In this document: positions 17,399 to 25,936 of the stretch, piece after piece
How the letters are laid out: every line of letters starts with the position of its first letter
How positions within the stretch are numbered: position 1 is the first letter of the stretch
NCBI GenBank assembly: GCA_964607765.1
Contig: CAZSNT010000001.1
Location: 110,897-174,896 of the forward strand
DNA from: CAZSNT01 sp964607765
GTDB lineage: Bacteria > Verrucomicrobiota > Lentisphaeria > Oligosphaerales > JABHEG01
Direction: 5' to 3'
Length of the DNA stretch: 64,000 bases
Notes under the pieces: model-generated
Database searches by the model: none
Seen by the model: the letters and a program-made list of their open reading frames with translations, nothing else
What the model was told of the DNA's origin: nothing
Program-made: the position numbers and the translations under genes

Positions 17399-20300
17399 CT
17401 ACGGCCGTTCGACCAGGATCCAGGGACTTGCCGCAGCGACAGTGCGAACACGCGCCGACCCGTCAGCCGAGACCACATCAAGTTCCCGTGCCTTGCCGCC
17501 GGTCGCATTCAGCGCAAAAGCACGCGCTTCCGGCCACGGCAGGATCACTTCCGCATCGACCGGCTCGGCCAGCACGGGGCCGCGTCCGTGCTCGGCCAAC
17601 GCAATCGTGCTCTGCGGCAGGAAGGCGCCCGTGTCCGCGTCGATCCCGGCCGCTGCCTCGCCCGTGTCGAGGGTTGCCTGCCCCGTGTTCTCCGCACGCG
17701 CGACGGCGGTGATGAGCAGGCGCCGCGACTTCCGGACCGTGGCCGCGTCATCGTCCAGCACGATCGCCGACACTGCAGCGAACGGTGTGCGGCAGGTCAC
17801 GGCTACGTCGCCGAGCGGGACCGGTGTGCCGTCCAGGAACCCGACCACACAGCGCCAGCGCGGCGTTACGGCGGTGAACGTCTGTGAGCGCGCGTCCAAC
17901 ACCAGCTCGTCCGTGTCGCTGCGGAACACGGTTCCGGCCTCGCTCAACGGCGCCCGTCCGGGCAGGCCCCATCGACCTAACGCGTCGAGCAGCACACGGT
18001 GCATCCACCGGCCGTCGCCCTTCGGATCGAGTCGCGACGCGGAAGGCAGCAGGTAGAAGCGATCCGTCGCCACGCCGACCGGTGTTCCGTTGTGCATCAG
18101 CGCTTCCGCATCGCCCGGCAGATTCTCCGGCACAAATGTCGTCACGTCGTGCGCGTACCGCCACACGCCGACACCGGGCAGTGTCGACCTCGCACTGTGC
18201 GCTCGGTCAGCGGTGGCGCCCTGCGCGTCCCCGGCTGCGGAGTCCGCAAACACGATGGCGCGCTTCGCCCTGCTGTAGTCGCCCGTGGCGGAGTGGCCGG
18301 AGCTCATTGCGATGTCCGCAGACCCCGTGTAGACATCGTCGAAATAGGCGTTGCGCAGCTTCGAAACGTAAGGCACGACGCAGTACGGGCTGTAGGCGTC
18401 CGACGTGCGGCGCGGGCGTGTGGCGAACGTGTCCGCCTCGGATACGCCGATGTGGACAGTGTTGCGTGCCGGCGCCACATCGCCGCGATGGAACATGAGC
18501 GCAGCCATGGGCACCTGTCCCCAGCGCACCGGATCCCTGGTGTTGCCGAAGTGCGTGATGCGGTCCGGCTCGGCGCGTGTCTCGTACGCGAAGAACAGCA
18601 TGCCGTCCCACTCCTGCAGGCTGGCGTAGGCCATGGTCACGGGCAGGCTCTCCGCCCGGAACTCGTTCGGCCACGGGAAGTTGAACTCGGGCGAGATCAT
18701 GGGTTTGCCCGCCACGGTACTGGATGCGATGTTCGCAATCGGCGTAGCGCTGCGCGGGATGTGACTGCTCAGCATGGCCAGGTTCCGGAACCGGCTGAAC
18801 GGCTTGATGTGCAGGTTCGGGTGACACCAGTAGTTGTTCCGCGTCATGGCCTGACACGCCGCGTTTGCGCGGTTGCTGGCATCCGAGAAGTCCTGGTTCG
18901 TGCCGGTGATCAGGCATTTCAGTCCGAGCCCGCGCAGGTGTCCGGTCATCTCCTTGTAGTAGGCCACTTCCAGCTCGTACAGGAACCGGGTCATTGCGTT
19001 CAGTCGTACGGGCGCCTTCAATGGGTCAGTCTCGCCTGGATTGACGCTGCGGTAGAGGAACTGCGTCGGCATGGCAACCGTTCCTTTGGCGGGATCCTCT
19101 GTGGCTGTCAGAGCGCACGTCGCGTCAGCCCGAGTCCACGCCGTTTCCAGCGCTCTCCGGCTCCCGTATCTCTTCAGCAACCACTTGTTCCAGAGTCCTT
19201 CCAGCTCCTTCACGTAACTGGGCAGCATCAGGCGCGTGTTGGCCAGGTAGAACAGGGAGTTTTCGTTGGTGATTTCCTGTATGAGCAACGCCGGCTCATC
19301 GACGTAGCGCAAGCCGGTGTAGGGATTGCGGTGGGTCAGCAGCTGCGTGGCGAACTCCTTCTGCAACTCGACCAGGCGCCGGTTGAAAACGGACGCGCCT
19401 TTCACCGAGTGCTCCCACCGCGTTTGCATCCGGTCCGCATCACGCACGCCGTCGCCAGGCACGAAAGAGCGGTAGTCGAGGAGGTCGAAATACACGTAGA
19501 TCCCGCGCTTCTTCAGCTCCGCAACGAAGAAGTCCATCCTGTCCAGAGCATCGGCGTTCAGCGACCGTGAGTTCCCCTTGCCGTAGTCGATGAGCTCGGC
19601 CCACTTGCTGTCATAGGCGTGCAATCGCAACAGGTTCACGCCGTAAGCAGCCAGGCGCGCCGCCCACACCACGGCTTGCTCCTTACTCGGGCAGCAGCGA
19701 CTGCCGCCGACATTCGTGCCGAAGAAACGGCCGCGCGTGCCGTCGGCGAACTCAATGCCGCCGTCGTCGCCGACCCCGGCAAACCCGTGCTTACCGGCCG
19801 GTGCGTCCAGGAATCGGGACAGATCGAGTTCACCCAGCGCGGGGTCCTCGATTGGGAAATCCCAAGTGTACCAGCCCTCTGTGTCTGTGAAGTGATAGTC
19901 CAACGGCAACTCCGGGAAAGCCGGTACGCCGTCGCCGGCGGTGACTGCGACCAGCATCAGGTTCGGCCCATGCCCCGTCGTGCGCGCCGTGACGGAGGCA
20001 ACGACAGCGTTCGGGCGCGGGTTCCGCCACGGGAAAATGACCAGTCCTACCCCGTTGCTCTCCGCATTGCGGCCTTGCCAACCGAGGGCGCAGTTGTCAC
20101 AGTCGGCCGGGGACCACCAGTCGGTGATCTCGATCCCGTTCCGTACCGGCACGTTCGCAGTCTTGCCGTCGGCGTATCGGACCACGTACTCGGCTACGCG
20201 GTTTCCTTGGCGTCCGGCCCACGCGCAGCCGTGCAGAAAGTACAGCGTGTCGCAAGCCACGTCCACGGCGAACGTTGCGGAGTCCGCAACGTCCCTGCGT

Positions 20301-21073
20301 CCTTTGCCGCGCAGCACAATGCAGCTGCGACCGTTGTTTCGGCTCGGGACGGTGATGTCGAACGGGATACCCCGCAGTGTCTGCCTGCCGCCGGGGATGT
20401 TGCGCAGGCCGTTGCTGCCTTGATCTGTCCAGCCGCCTCTGCCGTCGCCTGCCGTTTCATCACGGAACCCGACATTGCAGGCGCCGCGGATGTCCACGGT
20501 GCGGAAATTGCCCGGAGCTTTCGTGCCGCGTACCGCGCGCACGTCATCGAACCAGGCACGACCTTTGCCGGCGTTCAGCATCAGGTACACGGCCACGTCC
20601 GACGCCTGCTCGGGGGCCTCGGCCGTGACCGTCTGCAGCGTCCAGCCCTGCTCGCCGGTCACGCCCGCGCTCGAGTCTTCGCGCAGCCACTTCGCGTCGG
20701 AGAACCACGCGAGCACGACCTTGGCCTCACCCGCGGAGAGCCGCGTGCGGACCCAACCGGTCGCCGTGACGGTCTGACCGGCAGCCACCTTGGCGCGCCG
20801 GGTAAGCACCCAGCGTGCGCTGTTCGCATCCCAGCTGCTGTTCTGCGGATGTGCGGAGTCCGCAAGCCTGACAGACCTCTCGCCTGTACGGGCAACCGTG
20901 CGGTCCCAGGCGGCGCGGCCAGGGCACTTGAACAGGGCCGGTTGCCAGCCGTCCGGCGCACCGTCACGATTCGCATCCTGTTCGAACGAACCGTTCGGGG
21001 TGATGTCCAGAGGGATGGCTCCGGCTGCCGTGCAGAGCAGCAGGGCCGCGGCCAGGCCTCGCGTCAGCCACAT
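17399..21073 (-). CDS. Very large secreted GH5/GH42-like glycoside hydrolase
   Basis: 1224 residues from ATG 21073 (GGGAGA ribosome site), with signal peptide GLAAALLLCTAAGAIP. Residues about 25-200 form a CBM-like beta-sandwich (ITPNGSFEQDANRDGAPDGW...AWFDDVRAV), followed by a second beta domain. The catalytic barrel starts after DAPAGKHG (residue about 422) with RFFGTNVGG and NLLRLHAYDSKW. Glu604 in QEITNENS is the likely acid/base and Glu796 in MISPEFNFPW the likely nucleophile, as in clan GH-A. The C-terminal 300 residues are beta-rich. It is homologous to the gene at 52358 (shared DAPAGKHG, LLTHRNPYTG and the two Glu motifs). Substrate unknown. Confidence 0.8.
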   Translation of the reverse strand: MWLTRGLAAALLLCTAAGAIPLDITPNGSFEQDANRDGAPDGWQPALFKCPGRAAWDRTVARTGERSVRLADSAHPQNSSWDANSARWVLTRRAKVAAGQTVTATGWVRTRLSAGEAKVVLAWFSDAKWLREDSSAGVTGEQGWTLQTVTAEAPEQASDVAVYLMLNAGKGRAWFDDVRAVRGTKAPGNFRTVDIRGACNVGFRDETAGDGRGGWTDQGSNGLRNIPGGRQTLRGIPFDITVPSRNNGRSCIVLRGKGRRDVADSATFAVDVACDTLYFLHGCAWAGRQGNRVAEYVVRYADGKTANVPVRNGIEITDWWSPADCDNCALGWQGRNAESNGVGLVIFPWRNPRPNAVVASVTARTTGHGPNLMLVAVTAGDGVPAFPELPLDYHFTDTEGWYTWDFPIEDPALGELDLSRFLDAPAGKHGFAGVGDDGGIEFADGTRGRFFGTNVGGSRCCPSKEQAVVWAARLAAYGVNLLRLHAYDSKWAELIDYGKGNSRSLNADALDRMDFFVAELKKRGIYVYFDLLDYRSFVPGDGVRDADRMQTRWEHSVKGASVFNRRLVELQKEFATQLLTHRNPYTGLRYVDEPALLIQEITNENSLFYLANTRLMLPSYVKELEGLWNKWLLKRYGSRRALETAWTRADATCALTATEDPAKGTVAMPTQFLYRSVNPGETDPLKAPVRLNAMTRFLYELEVAYYKEMTGHLRGLGLKCLITGTNQDFSDASNRANAACQAMTRNNYWCHPNLHIKPFSRFRNLAMLSSHIPRSATPIANIASSTVAGKPMISPEFNFPWPNEFRAESLPVTMAYASLQEWDGMLFFAYETRAEPDRITHFGNTRDPVRWGQVPMAALMFHRGDVAPARNTVHIGVSEADTFATRPRRTSDAYSPYCVVPYVSKLRNAYFDDVYTGSADIAMSSGHSATGDYSRAKRAIVFADSAAGDAQGATADRAHSARSTLPGVGVWRYAHDVTTFVPENLPGDAEALMHNGTPVGVATDRFYLLPSASRLDPKGDGRWMHRVLLDALGRWGLPGRAPLSEAGTVFRSDTDELVLDARSQTFTAVTPRWRCVVGFLDGTPVPLGDVAVTCRTPFAAVSAIVLDDDAATVRKSRRLLITAVARAENTGQATLDTGEAAAGIDADTGAFLPQSTIALAEHGRGPVLAEPVDAEVILPWPEARAFALNATGGKARELDVVSADGSARVRTVAAASPWILVERP

Positions 21074-21278
21074 AGTATTGTCTCCCTTTTCTCCCGGCTC
21101 TACTCCCAACGCCGTCCCTGCTGCCGGTATCCGGCACGTGTTCTCTGCGGCGCGCGCACGCCGGTGGTGTCTCGGACGCCTCATATGCTAGCCTGGCCGC
21201 CTCGGGAGTCAACTGCGATCGCCGCTGACGCATGCCGTTGTCTTCCGGTCGTCGCCCCAGGACAACAGCGCGGCCCTC

Positions 21279-21486
21279 GTCCGGAAAACGGGCGCTGACT
21301 GTGGGCGGCGTGTGGCGTGTTTTCCGGACATGGCAGCCGTAGCCCTGGGGGTGAATGTCCGGAAAACGGGCCTTGACTGTGGGCGGCGTGCAGCGTGTTT
21401 TCCGGACATGGCAGCCGTAGCCCTGGGGGTGAATGTCCGGAAAACGGGCCGCTTGCGGGCGGCGCCGACAAGGGTGTTTTCCGGTC
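21279..21486. repeat. Three tandem hairpin units, period 78 bp
   Basis: GTCCGGAAAAC occurs at 21279, 21357 and 21435. Each copy is followed by its inverse GTTTTCCGGAC (21319, 21397, and with one change 21476). Each unit can form an 11-bp perfect stem (10 bp in the third) around a 29-30 base GC-rich loop. The linkers between units (ATGGCAGCCGTAGCCCTGGG) are also repeated. The block fills the gap between the DHOD-like gene and the giant glycosidase, both on the minus strand. Outside it, in 21074-21603, I see no gene. Confidence 0.9.
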
Positions 21487-21603
21487 GTCGTAGTGTGGGA
21501 GCGGGGAGGCGCCAGTGGTGTGGGACCTCCGGGGCCGTGGGCGTCTGGGCCCTCGGTCCGCGGACGTCCCGCGCCACTGGTCTGATGGAGAATGCCTGTC
21601 GGC

Positions 21604-22602
21604 TCAGATGCCGCCGAGCGGGTTGCCGCGGAGCAGGAGCTTTACGTACTGGGCGCGTGTGTAGGCCCAGGGATCGGGGGTGTTGTCCTGGCTGAGCTTG
21701 CCGCGGAAGTCGGCTAGACTGCTGTAGCCTTTGCTCTCCATCCAGGCGCTGAGCTCGTCGAGGATAGTCGTAACCTGACCGATCTTGTTCTTGTAGAGCG
21801 TGCTGACTACCTGCACGGCGTCTGCTCCGGCGAGGAGCATTTTGGCAACGTCCTTGCCGCCCATGATGCCGGTGCTGGCCACGATGCTGCCGGTGATGTT
21901 GCCGTGGAGGAGCCCGGCGTAACGCAAGGGCAGTCGATTGTCTGCAGCGGCGCTCAGGTTCATGGGCGAAGTGATCGATTCCTGCTTCACATTGATGTCG
22001 GGCTGGAACAGGCGATTGAACAGCACGAAGCCGTCCACGCCTTCGTGATCGAGACGGTGAATGACGTTCAGTGTGTTCGCGTAGAAGGGGCTGAGCTTGA
22101 CTCCCACGGGGATCGAGACGCGGCCCTTGATCTCGCGGACAACGCTGATCTGGTCAGCTTCGATGTCAGCGCCACCCAGAGCAGGATCTTTGGGCACGGC
22201 GTAGAAGTTCAGCTCCAGTCCGTCCACACCGGTGTCTGCCAATTGCTCGGCGTATTCCACCCACGTGTCGGGGCTGGTGGCGTTGAGGCTCGCAATCACG
22301 GGTACGGAGACGGCGTCTTTGACGCGGCGCACAAAGTGGAGGTGCTCCGCCGTGCCGCCGTGCTCCACGTGCGGGAAGAGCGTGGTCATCTCAGCCCCGA
22401 GATCACTGAACTCCTCCATTTCCTGTTCGAACTTGAGGCGTTCGAGCTGGATCTGCTCTTCGAAGAGCGACTTGAGCACGATCGCTCCCACGCCGGCGTC
22501 TTCGAGGTTCCTGACGGAGTCCAGGTCAGCTGTGAGGTTGCTTGCCCCCGCGACCACAGGGTTCTCCAGCCCCAGCCCCATATATGTTGTGTTGAGTTCC
22601 AT
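21604..22602 (-). CDS. Dihydroorotate dehydrogenase-like flavoprotein
   Basis: 332 residues from ATG 22602 with AGGAGA upstream. A TIM-barrel FMN protein of the PyrD type: NPVVAGASNLTADLDSVRNL at the N-terminus, VPVIASLNAT, DGLELNFYAVP, IPVGVKLSPFYAN (substrate/FMN Lys and Asn region) and GIMGGKDVAKMLLAGADAVQ (phosphate-binding loop). Class 1 enzymes have a catalytic Cys in a NxSxPN(T)xG context. Here that context is replaced by NFYAVPKDPALGG, so whether it oxidises dihydroorotate is doubtful; related proteins are annotated only as DHOD-like. No pyrimidine genes are adjacent. Confidence 0.85.
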   Translation of the reverse strand: MELNTTYMGLGLENPVVAGASNLTADLDSVRNLEDAGVGAIVLKSLFEEQIQLERLKFEQEMEEFSDLGAEMTTLFPHVEHGGTAEHLHFVRRVKDAVSVPVIASLNATSPDTWVEYAEQLADTGVDGLELNFYAVPKDPALGGADIEADQISVVREIKGRVSIPVGVKLSPFYANTLNVIHRLDHEGVDGFVLFNRLFQPDINVKQESITSPMNLSAAADNRLPLRYAGLLHGNITGSIVASTGIMGGKDVAKMLLAGADAVQVVSTLYKNKIGQVTTILDELSAWMESKGYSSLADFRGKLSQDNTPDPWAYTRAQYVKLLLRGNPLGGI

Positions 22603-22714
22603 TTCACATCTCCTGTTCGTGTCGTCCTGCAGGTTGCCGGCTTCCAAATCATGCGAGCCCCATCCCAACGGCCCGCTGCGTGTTCCGTTCCCGTGCGGTC
22701 CTCCACACCCGATT

Positions 22715-22742
22715 AGTATTCGTTCTTATTACTGGTTTTCAA
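22715..22742 (-). promoter_or_regulatory. Predicted promoter of the DHOD-like gene
   Basis: On the minus strand TTGAAA (22742-22737) and AATACT (22720-22715) are 16 bp apart in a locally AT-rich patch of an otherwise GC-rich gap. The leader would be about 105 bases. The rest of the 22603-22969 gap holds no convincing gene. Confidence 0.4.
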
Positions 22743-22969
22743 GCCTTGTTTGCCAGTCTGGTGGTCATTCCCGTGGTAGGTGGACAACGACGAGATCGGC
22801 TTGGTGGACCGCCGCATCTTCCGGGAGTCGACGGTCACGCTTGCCGTGTTTGACCCCCCGCGCTGTCAGGTGTTCCTCGGATTGAAGGCTTGCCCAGAGA
22901 AACGTGGTGGTGGGTGCATGATCGGCTCGCGTCGTCTTGAAATCAGCGATTGGCCGATTTCATTTCATC

Positions 22970-24271
22970 ATGAAGCTGCTGGTCTACAACCTGCTTTTTC
23001 CGTTTGCGTTTGTGCTGTACTTGCCCGTGTTTGTGATGAAGCTGATCCGGCGCGGCGGATATGCGCGTGATTTTGCCGAGCGTTTTGGTGTCTACGGCCG
23101 GGCCAAGAAAGCGGCTCTTCGTGCGCTGGACCGTCCGGTTTGGGTTCACGCGGTCAGCGTTGGGGAGGCGGTTGCCGCATTGAGCTTTATCCGACGCTGG
23201 CAGGAGCGGCGTCCGGATCTGTCGTTTGTGCTGTCCACGACCACGACAACCGGGCACGCGCTGGCGGCCAAGAAGCTCCCGGAGGGCGTGTGTCTGATCT
23301 ACTGTCCGCTGGATTTCTACCCGTCTGTCGCGCGTGCGCTGCGCTTGGTTGGGCCGCGTATGCTGGTGATTTTCGAGGTAGAGTTCTGGCCGAACCTGGT
23401 CTCTCTTTCTGTGCGTTCCGGTGCCCCGGTCGTTCTGGCGAATGGACGGATGTCTGACCGGTCGGCTGCGGGTTATGCGAAGCACTCCTGGTTCTTCGGT
23501 GATCTGTTCAGTCGCTTTTCGGTGTTCTGCATGCAGAGCGACGAGGACGCGAATCGCGTGAGTCGGGTTGTGGGTGACCGAGTCCCCGTGCGCGCATGCA
23601 GCACGATGAAATTCGACCAGATCCCGGATACTTCCGGTGCGGACCGTGCCGCGCTGTTCGAGCACGTGTTCGGCGCTGACGCGCGCCTGGTCTGGGTGGC
23701 AGGCAGCACGCACCCGGGCGAGGAAGCACTCGTGTGTGAGGTGTTCAAAGCACTTCAAGCCGATTTCCCGCAGCTGAAGCTCGTGCTGGTGCCGCGTCAC
23801 GTTGAGCGCACGGCGGAGGTGGAGAAGGTGCTCGACGCACAGGGCCTGACGTATCGGCTGCTGGTTGCTTCCGACGCAGCCCCGGCAGGGGAGACTGGTG
23901 CGGACGTGCTGCTGGTGAACACGACGGGCGAGTTGATGGCTTTCTACTCGATTGCGGACGTGGTGTTTGTCGGGAAGAGCCTGGCAGGCAACGAGGGCGG
24001 ACACAACATCATCGAGCCGGCTATCTTCGGCAAAGCGATCGTCCACGGTTCAGCGATGCAGAACTTCCGACTGGTTGCCAGCATGTTCCGGGACCGTGAG
24101 GCGGCTGTTGAGGCGGCGACGGACGACGCGTTGGCCCCAGCGTTACGAGGCCTGCTGGCCGACCCGCAGGCGCGTGCTGACCTGGGACAGCGCGCACGGC
24201 GACTGGTGGACGATTCGCGCGGCGCAATCAATCGGACGCTTGACGAGTTCGAAGCGCTGCTGCCGGGATAG
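22970..24271 (+). CDS. waaA: 3-deoxy-D-manno-octulosonic acid transferase (Kdo transferase)
   Basis: 433 residues from ATG 22970; the frame runs 11 codons further back to a TTG, which is less likely. It adds Kdo from CMP-Kdo to lipid A precursor at the inner membrane, the first step of LPS core assembly. Evidence: an N-terminal membrane anchor (LLVYNLLFPFAFVLYLPVFV), the GT30 block VWVHAVSVGEAVAALSFI, IFEVEFWPNLV, VWVAGSTHPGEE, LVPRHVER, and the GGHNIIEPAIFGKAI motif near the C-terminus. Length is normal. It is evidence for an LPS-bearing outer membrane. The gene stands alone, divergent from the DHOD-like gene. Confidence 0.95.
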   Translation: MKLLVYNLLFPFAFVLYLPVFVMKLIRRGGYARDFAERFGVYGRAKKAALRALDRPVWVHAVSVGEAVAALSFIRRWQERRPDLSFVLSTTTTTGHALAAKKLPEGVCLIYCPLDFYPSVARALRLVGPRMLVIFEVEFWPNLVSLSVRSGAPVVLANGRMSDRSAAGYAKHSWFFGDLFSRFSVFCMQSDEDANRVSRVVGDRVPVRACSTMKFDQIPDTSGADRAALFEHVFGADARLVWVAGSTHPGEEALVCEVFKALQADFPQLKLVLVPRHVERTAEVEKVLDAQGLTYRLLVASDAAPAGETGADVLLVNTTGELMAFYSIADVVFVGKSLAGNEGGHNIIEPAIFGKAIVHGSAMQNFRLVASMFRDREAAVEAATDDALAPALRGLLADPQARADLGQRARRLVDDSRGAINRTLDEFEALLPG

Positions 24272-24278
24272 GGACGTT

Positions 24279-24323
24279 GGGTGTACCCGCGGATGGGGGA
24301 AGGGTGTACCAACGGATGGGGAT
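24279..24323. repeat. Two-copy 22-bp tandem repeat between convergent waaA and ybaK
   Basis: Units at 24279-24300 and 24302-24323 share GGGTGTACC..CGGATGGGG. They sit in the 86-bp gap between the two stop codons. Reverse-complemented, the core ATCCG.GGGT matches the repeat at 46167-46256, which is also between convergent genes. Confidence 0.75.
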
Positions 24324-24357
24324 GGGGCCTGTCTATTGGGGGGGCGGGGCGGGCGGC

Positions 24358-24852
24358 TCAGGATCGGGGCAGCGCGACGTTAACGGGGATGGTGTTGAGG
24401 ATGCGCGCCACATCCTGCGGATCGATGCCGATGAGGTAGCCGCGGTGTCCGCCGTTGATGTAGATGCGGTCCACGTCCAGGATGCTCTGCTGCATGTAGA
24501 CGGGCATCTTTCTGCGCGTGCCGAACGGGGAAGTGCCTCCCACGCGATATCCGGAGTGCTTGTCGGCCGCTTCCGGGGCGCATGGCACGACGCGTTTGAC
24601 GCCGATTTCGCGTGCCAGCTGTTTGGTCGAGACCTCGCAGTCGCCGTGCATGAGGACGATGAGAGGCCGCTTGCGGTCGTCTTCCATGATCAGGGTCTTG
24701 ACCACGGCGTGTTCGTCCACTCCCAACTCCCGGGCCGAGGTCGCTGTGCCGCCCTTCTCCTCGTATTCGTAGGGATGGTCGGCGAATGCGACGCCTGCTT
24801 TGCGCAGCATGCGTATGGCGGGTGTGACAGGGAGCTTCTTCTTGTGGCTCAT
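24358..24852 (-). CDS. ybaK: YbaK/EbsC-family aminoacyl-tRNA deacylase
   Basis: 164 residues. It matches the YbaK family, which hydrolyses mischarged Cys-tRNA(Pro): TPAIRMLRKAGVAFADHPYE, GTATSARELGVDEHAVVKTL, LIVLMHGDCEVSTKQLAREI and the conserved substrate-pocket stretch GYRVGGTSPFGTRRKMPVY. Length is normal. The start ATG overlaps the stop of the upstream hydroxyacid dehydrogenase by four bases (ATGA), so the two form an operon with coupled translation. Confidence 0.93.
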   Translation of the reverse strand: MSHKKKLPVTPAIRMLRKAGVAFADHPYEYEEKGGTATSARELGVDEHAVVKTLIMEDDRKRPLIVLMHGDCEVSTKQLAREIGVKRVVPCAPEAADKHSGYRVGGTSPFGTRRKMPVYMQQSILDVDRIYINGGHRGYLIGIDPQDVARILNTIPVNVALPRS

Positions 24853-25829
24853 GGTGTTTCCTCCGCGCTTGCGCCGGGTGCCGCGTCCCGCATGCAGCGG
24901 ACGAATTCGTCGATGAACAGGGCCATGTAGTTTGGCGCGATCGCTGCTGCGTGCGGCATGAGCAACACGTTTGGGCAGCTCCGGAGCGGCGAGTCATCAG
25001 GCAATGGCTCGCGCGGGAACACATCGAGGCATGCTGCCCTGATTCGGCGTTCGTGCAGGGCGGCGGCGAGGGCCTGTTCATCAATGGCGTTGCCGCGCCC
25101 GATGTTCACGATCACGGCGCGCCGGGGCAAGCGTGCGAGTCGGCTCCGGTCCAGGATGTGATCTGTCCCGGTGTTGCCGGGCAGGCAGGCGACAAGAACG
25201 TCCGCGTCCGGCAACAGGCTGTCCAACTCGTCGGCGAGCACAATGCGGTCGTTGTCGTCGAAGTAGTCCGGGGCGTGTCCGGTGGTCCGCTTGACGCCGC
25301 TGATTCTCACGCCGAATGGCTTGGCCAGGCGCCCGACCCACGTGCCGATGCTGCCGAATCCGAGGATGACCATGTGTGTGCCGCGCAGGGGTTGCATCAC
25401 GGCGGCGAGACGTTCCCGCGGCCACGGGTCGTGCTGGGTGAGCCGCGCTGTATCGAGAACGCCCCTGAACACTCCGAGGATCATGGCCAAGACGGTTTCG
25501 GCCATCAGTTCGCCGTGGAATGAGCCGTAGTGCAGTCTGACACCGTCGGGCGGGGTGACGCTGAAGTAGTCTCTGCCTGCGGCGGGCGTCGCGAGCAATT
25601 CGAGGTTGGGGGCCCGTGCGAACCACTCCTGGTCGAAGGTCCAGGCCACGGCGATGTTGGTGCCCGGCAACTGCTCGAGGAAGCTGGCGCAGTCGGCGCA
25701 GACGACCACATGGTACTCAGGCAGCTGTTCCTGGAGTCGCGTCCGATCAGCTTCGCTGAAGTGCCAGCACGGCACTTGAGTGTGGGTCAGCCATACCGTC
25801 AACTGCCGGTTTGTGTTCTGCTGCGCCAT
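24849..25829 (-). CDS. D-isomer-specific 2-hydroxyacid dehydrogenase
   Basis: 326 residues. NAD(P)-dependent reduction of 2-keto acids to D-2-hydroxy acids, or the reverse. The Rossmann fold opens with MVILGFGSIGTWVGRLAK. The catalytic triad is present: Arg in VNIGRGNAIDEQAL, Glu in LDVFPREPLPDDSPL and His in VLLMPHAAAIAPN. The family normally has H followed by xG or xA; here it is HAAA. The substrate cannot be read from sequence; the CtrA/GhrA-like subgroup acting on glyoxylate or hydroxypyruvate is possible. It is first in an operon with ybaK. Confidence 0.9.
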   Translation of the reverse strand: MAQQNTNRQLTVWLTHTQVPCWHFSEADRTRLQEQLPEYHVVVCADCASFLEQLPGTNIAVAWTFDQEWFARAPNLELLATPAAGRDYFSVTPPDGVRLHYGSFHGELMAETVLAMILGVFRGVLDTARLTQHDPWPRERLAAVMQPLRGTHMVILGFGSIGTWVGRLAKPFGVRISGVKRTTGHAPDYFDDNDRIVLADELDSLLPDADVLVACLPGNTGTDHILDRSRLARLPRRAVIVNIGRGNAIDEQALAAALHERRIRAACLDVFPREPLPDDSPLRSCPNVLLMPHAAAIAPNYMALFIDEFVRCMRDAAPGASAEETP

Positions 25830-25936
25830 AGGTTCCTGGCTGCTGTTCGTTTCCGACTCAGTGGTACGGGACGGCCCGTGCCGCGAGGCCGCTCCCTCCG
25901 GCGCGGCCCGTGCCGGGGCACTGTTTGGTCGCAGGT

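Noticed and set aside
15699..18056. 785-residue open frame on the plus strand
   Set aside because: It runs antisense through the glycyl radical enzyme and the glycosidase end; the product is Arg/Val/His-rich with no motif. A shadow of high-GC codon bias.
21279..21486. CRISPR array
   Set aside because: Three units with period 78, long self-complementary stems and identical spacers. CRISPR spacers are unique and repeats shorter, and no cas gene is present.
22780..23070. GTG-started frame VDNDEIGLVDRRIFRESTVTL before waaA
   Set aside because: Its first 40 residues look protein-like, but it runs out of frame into waaA, has no ribosome site and matches nothing I know. It may be a decayed remnant.
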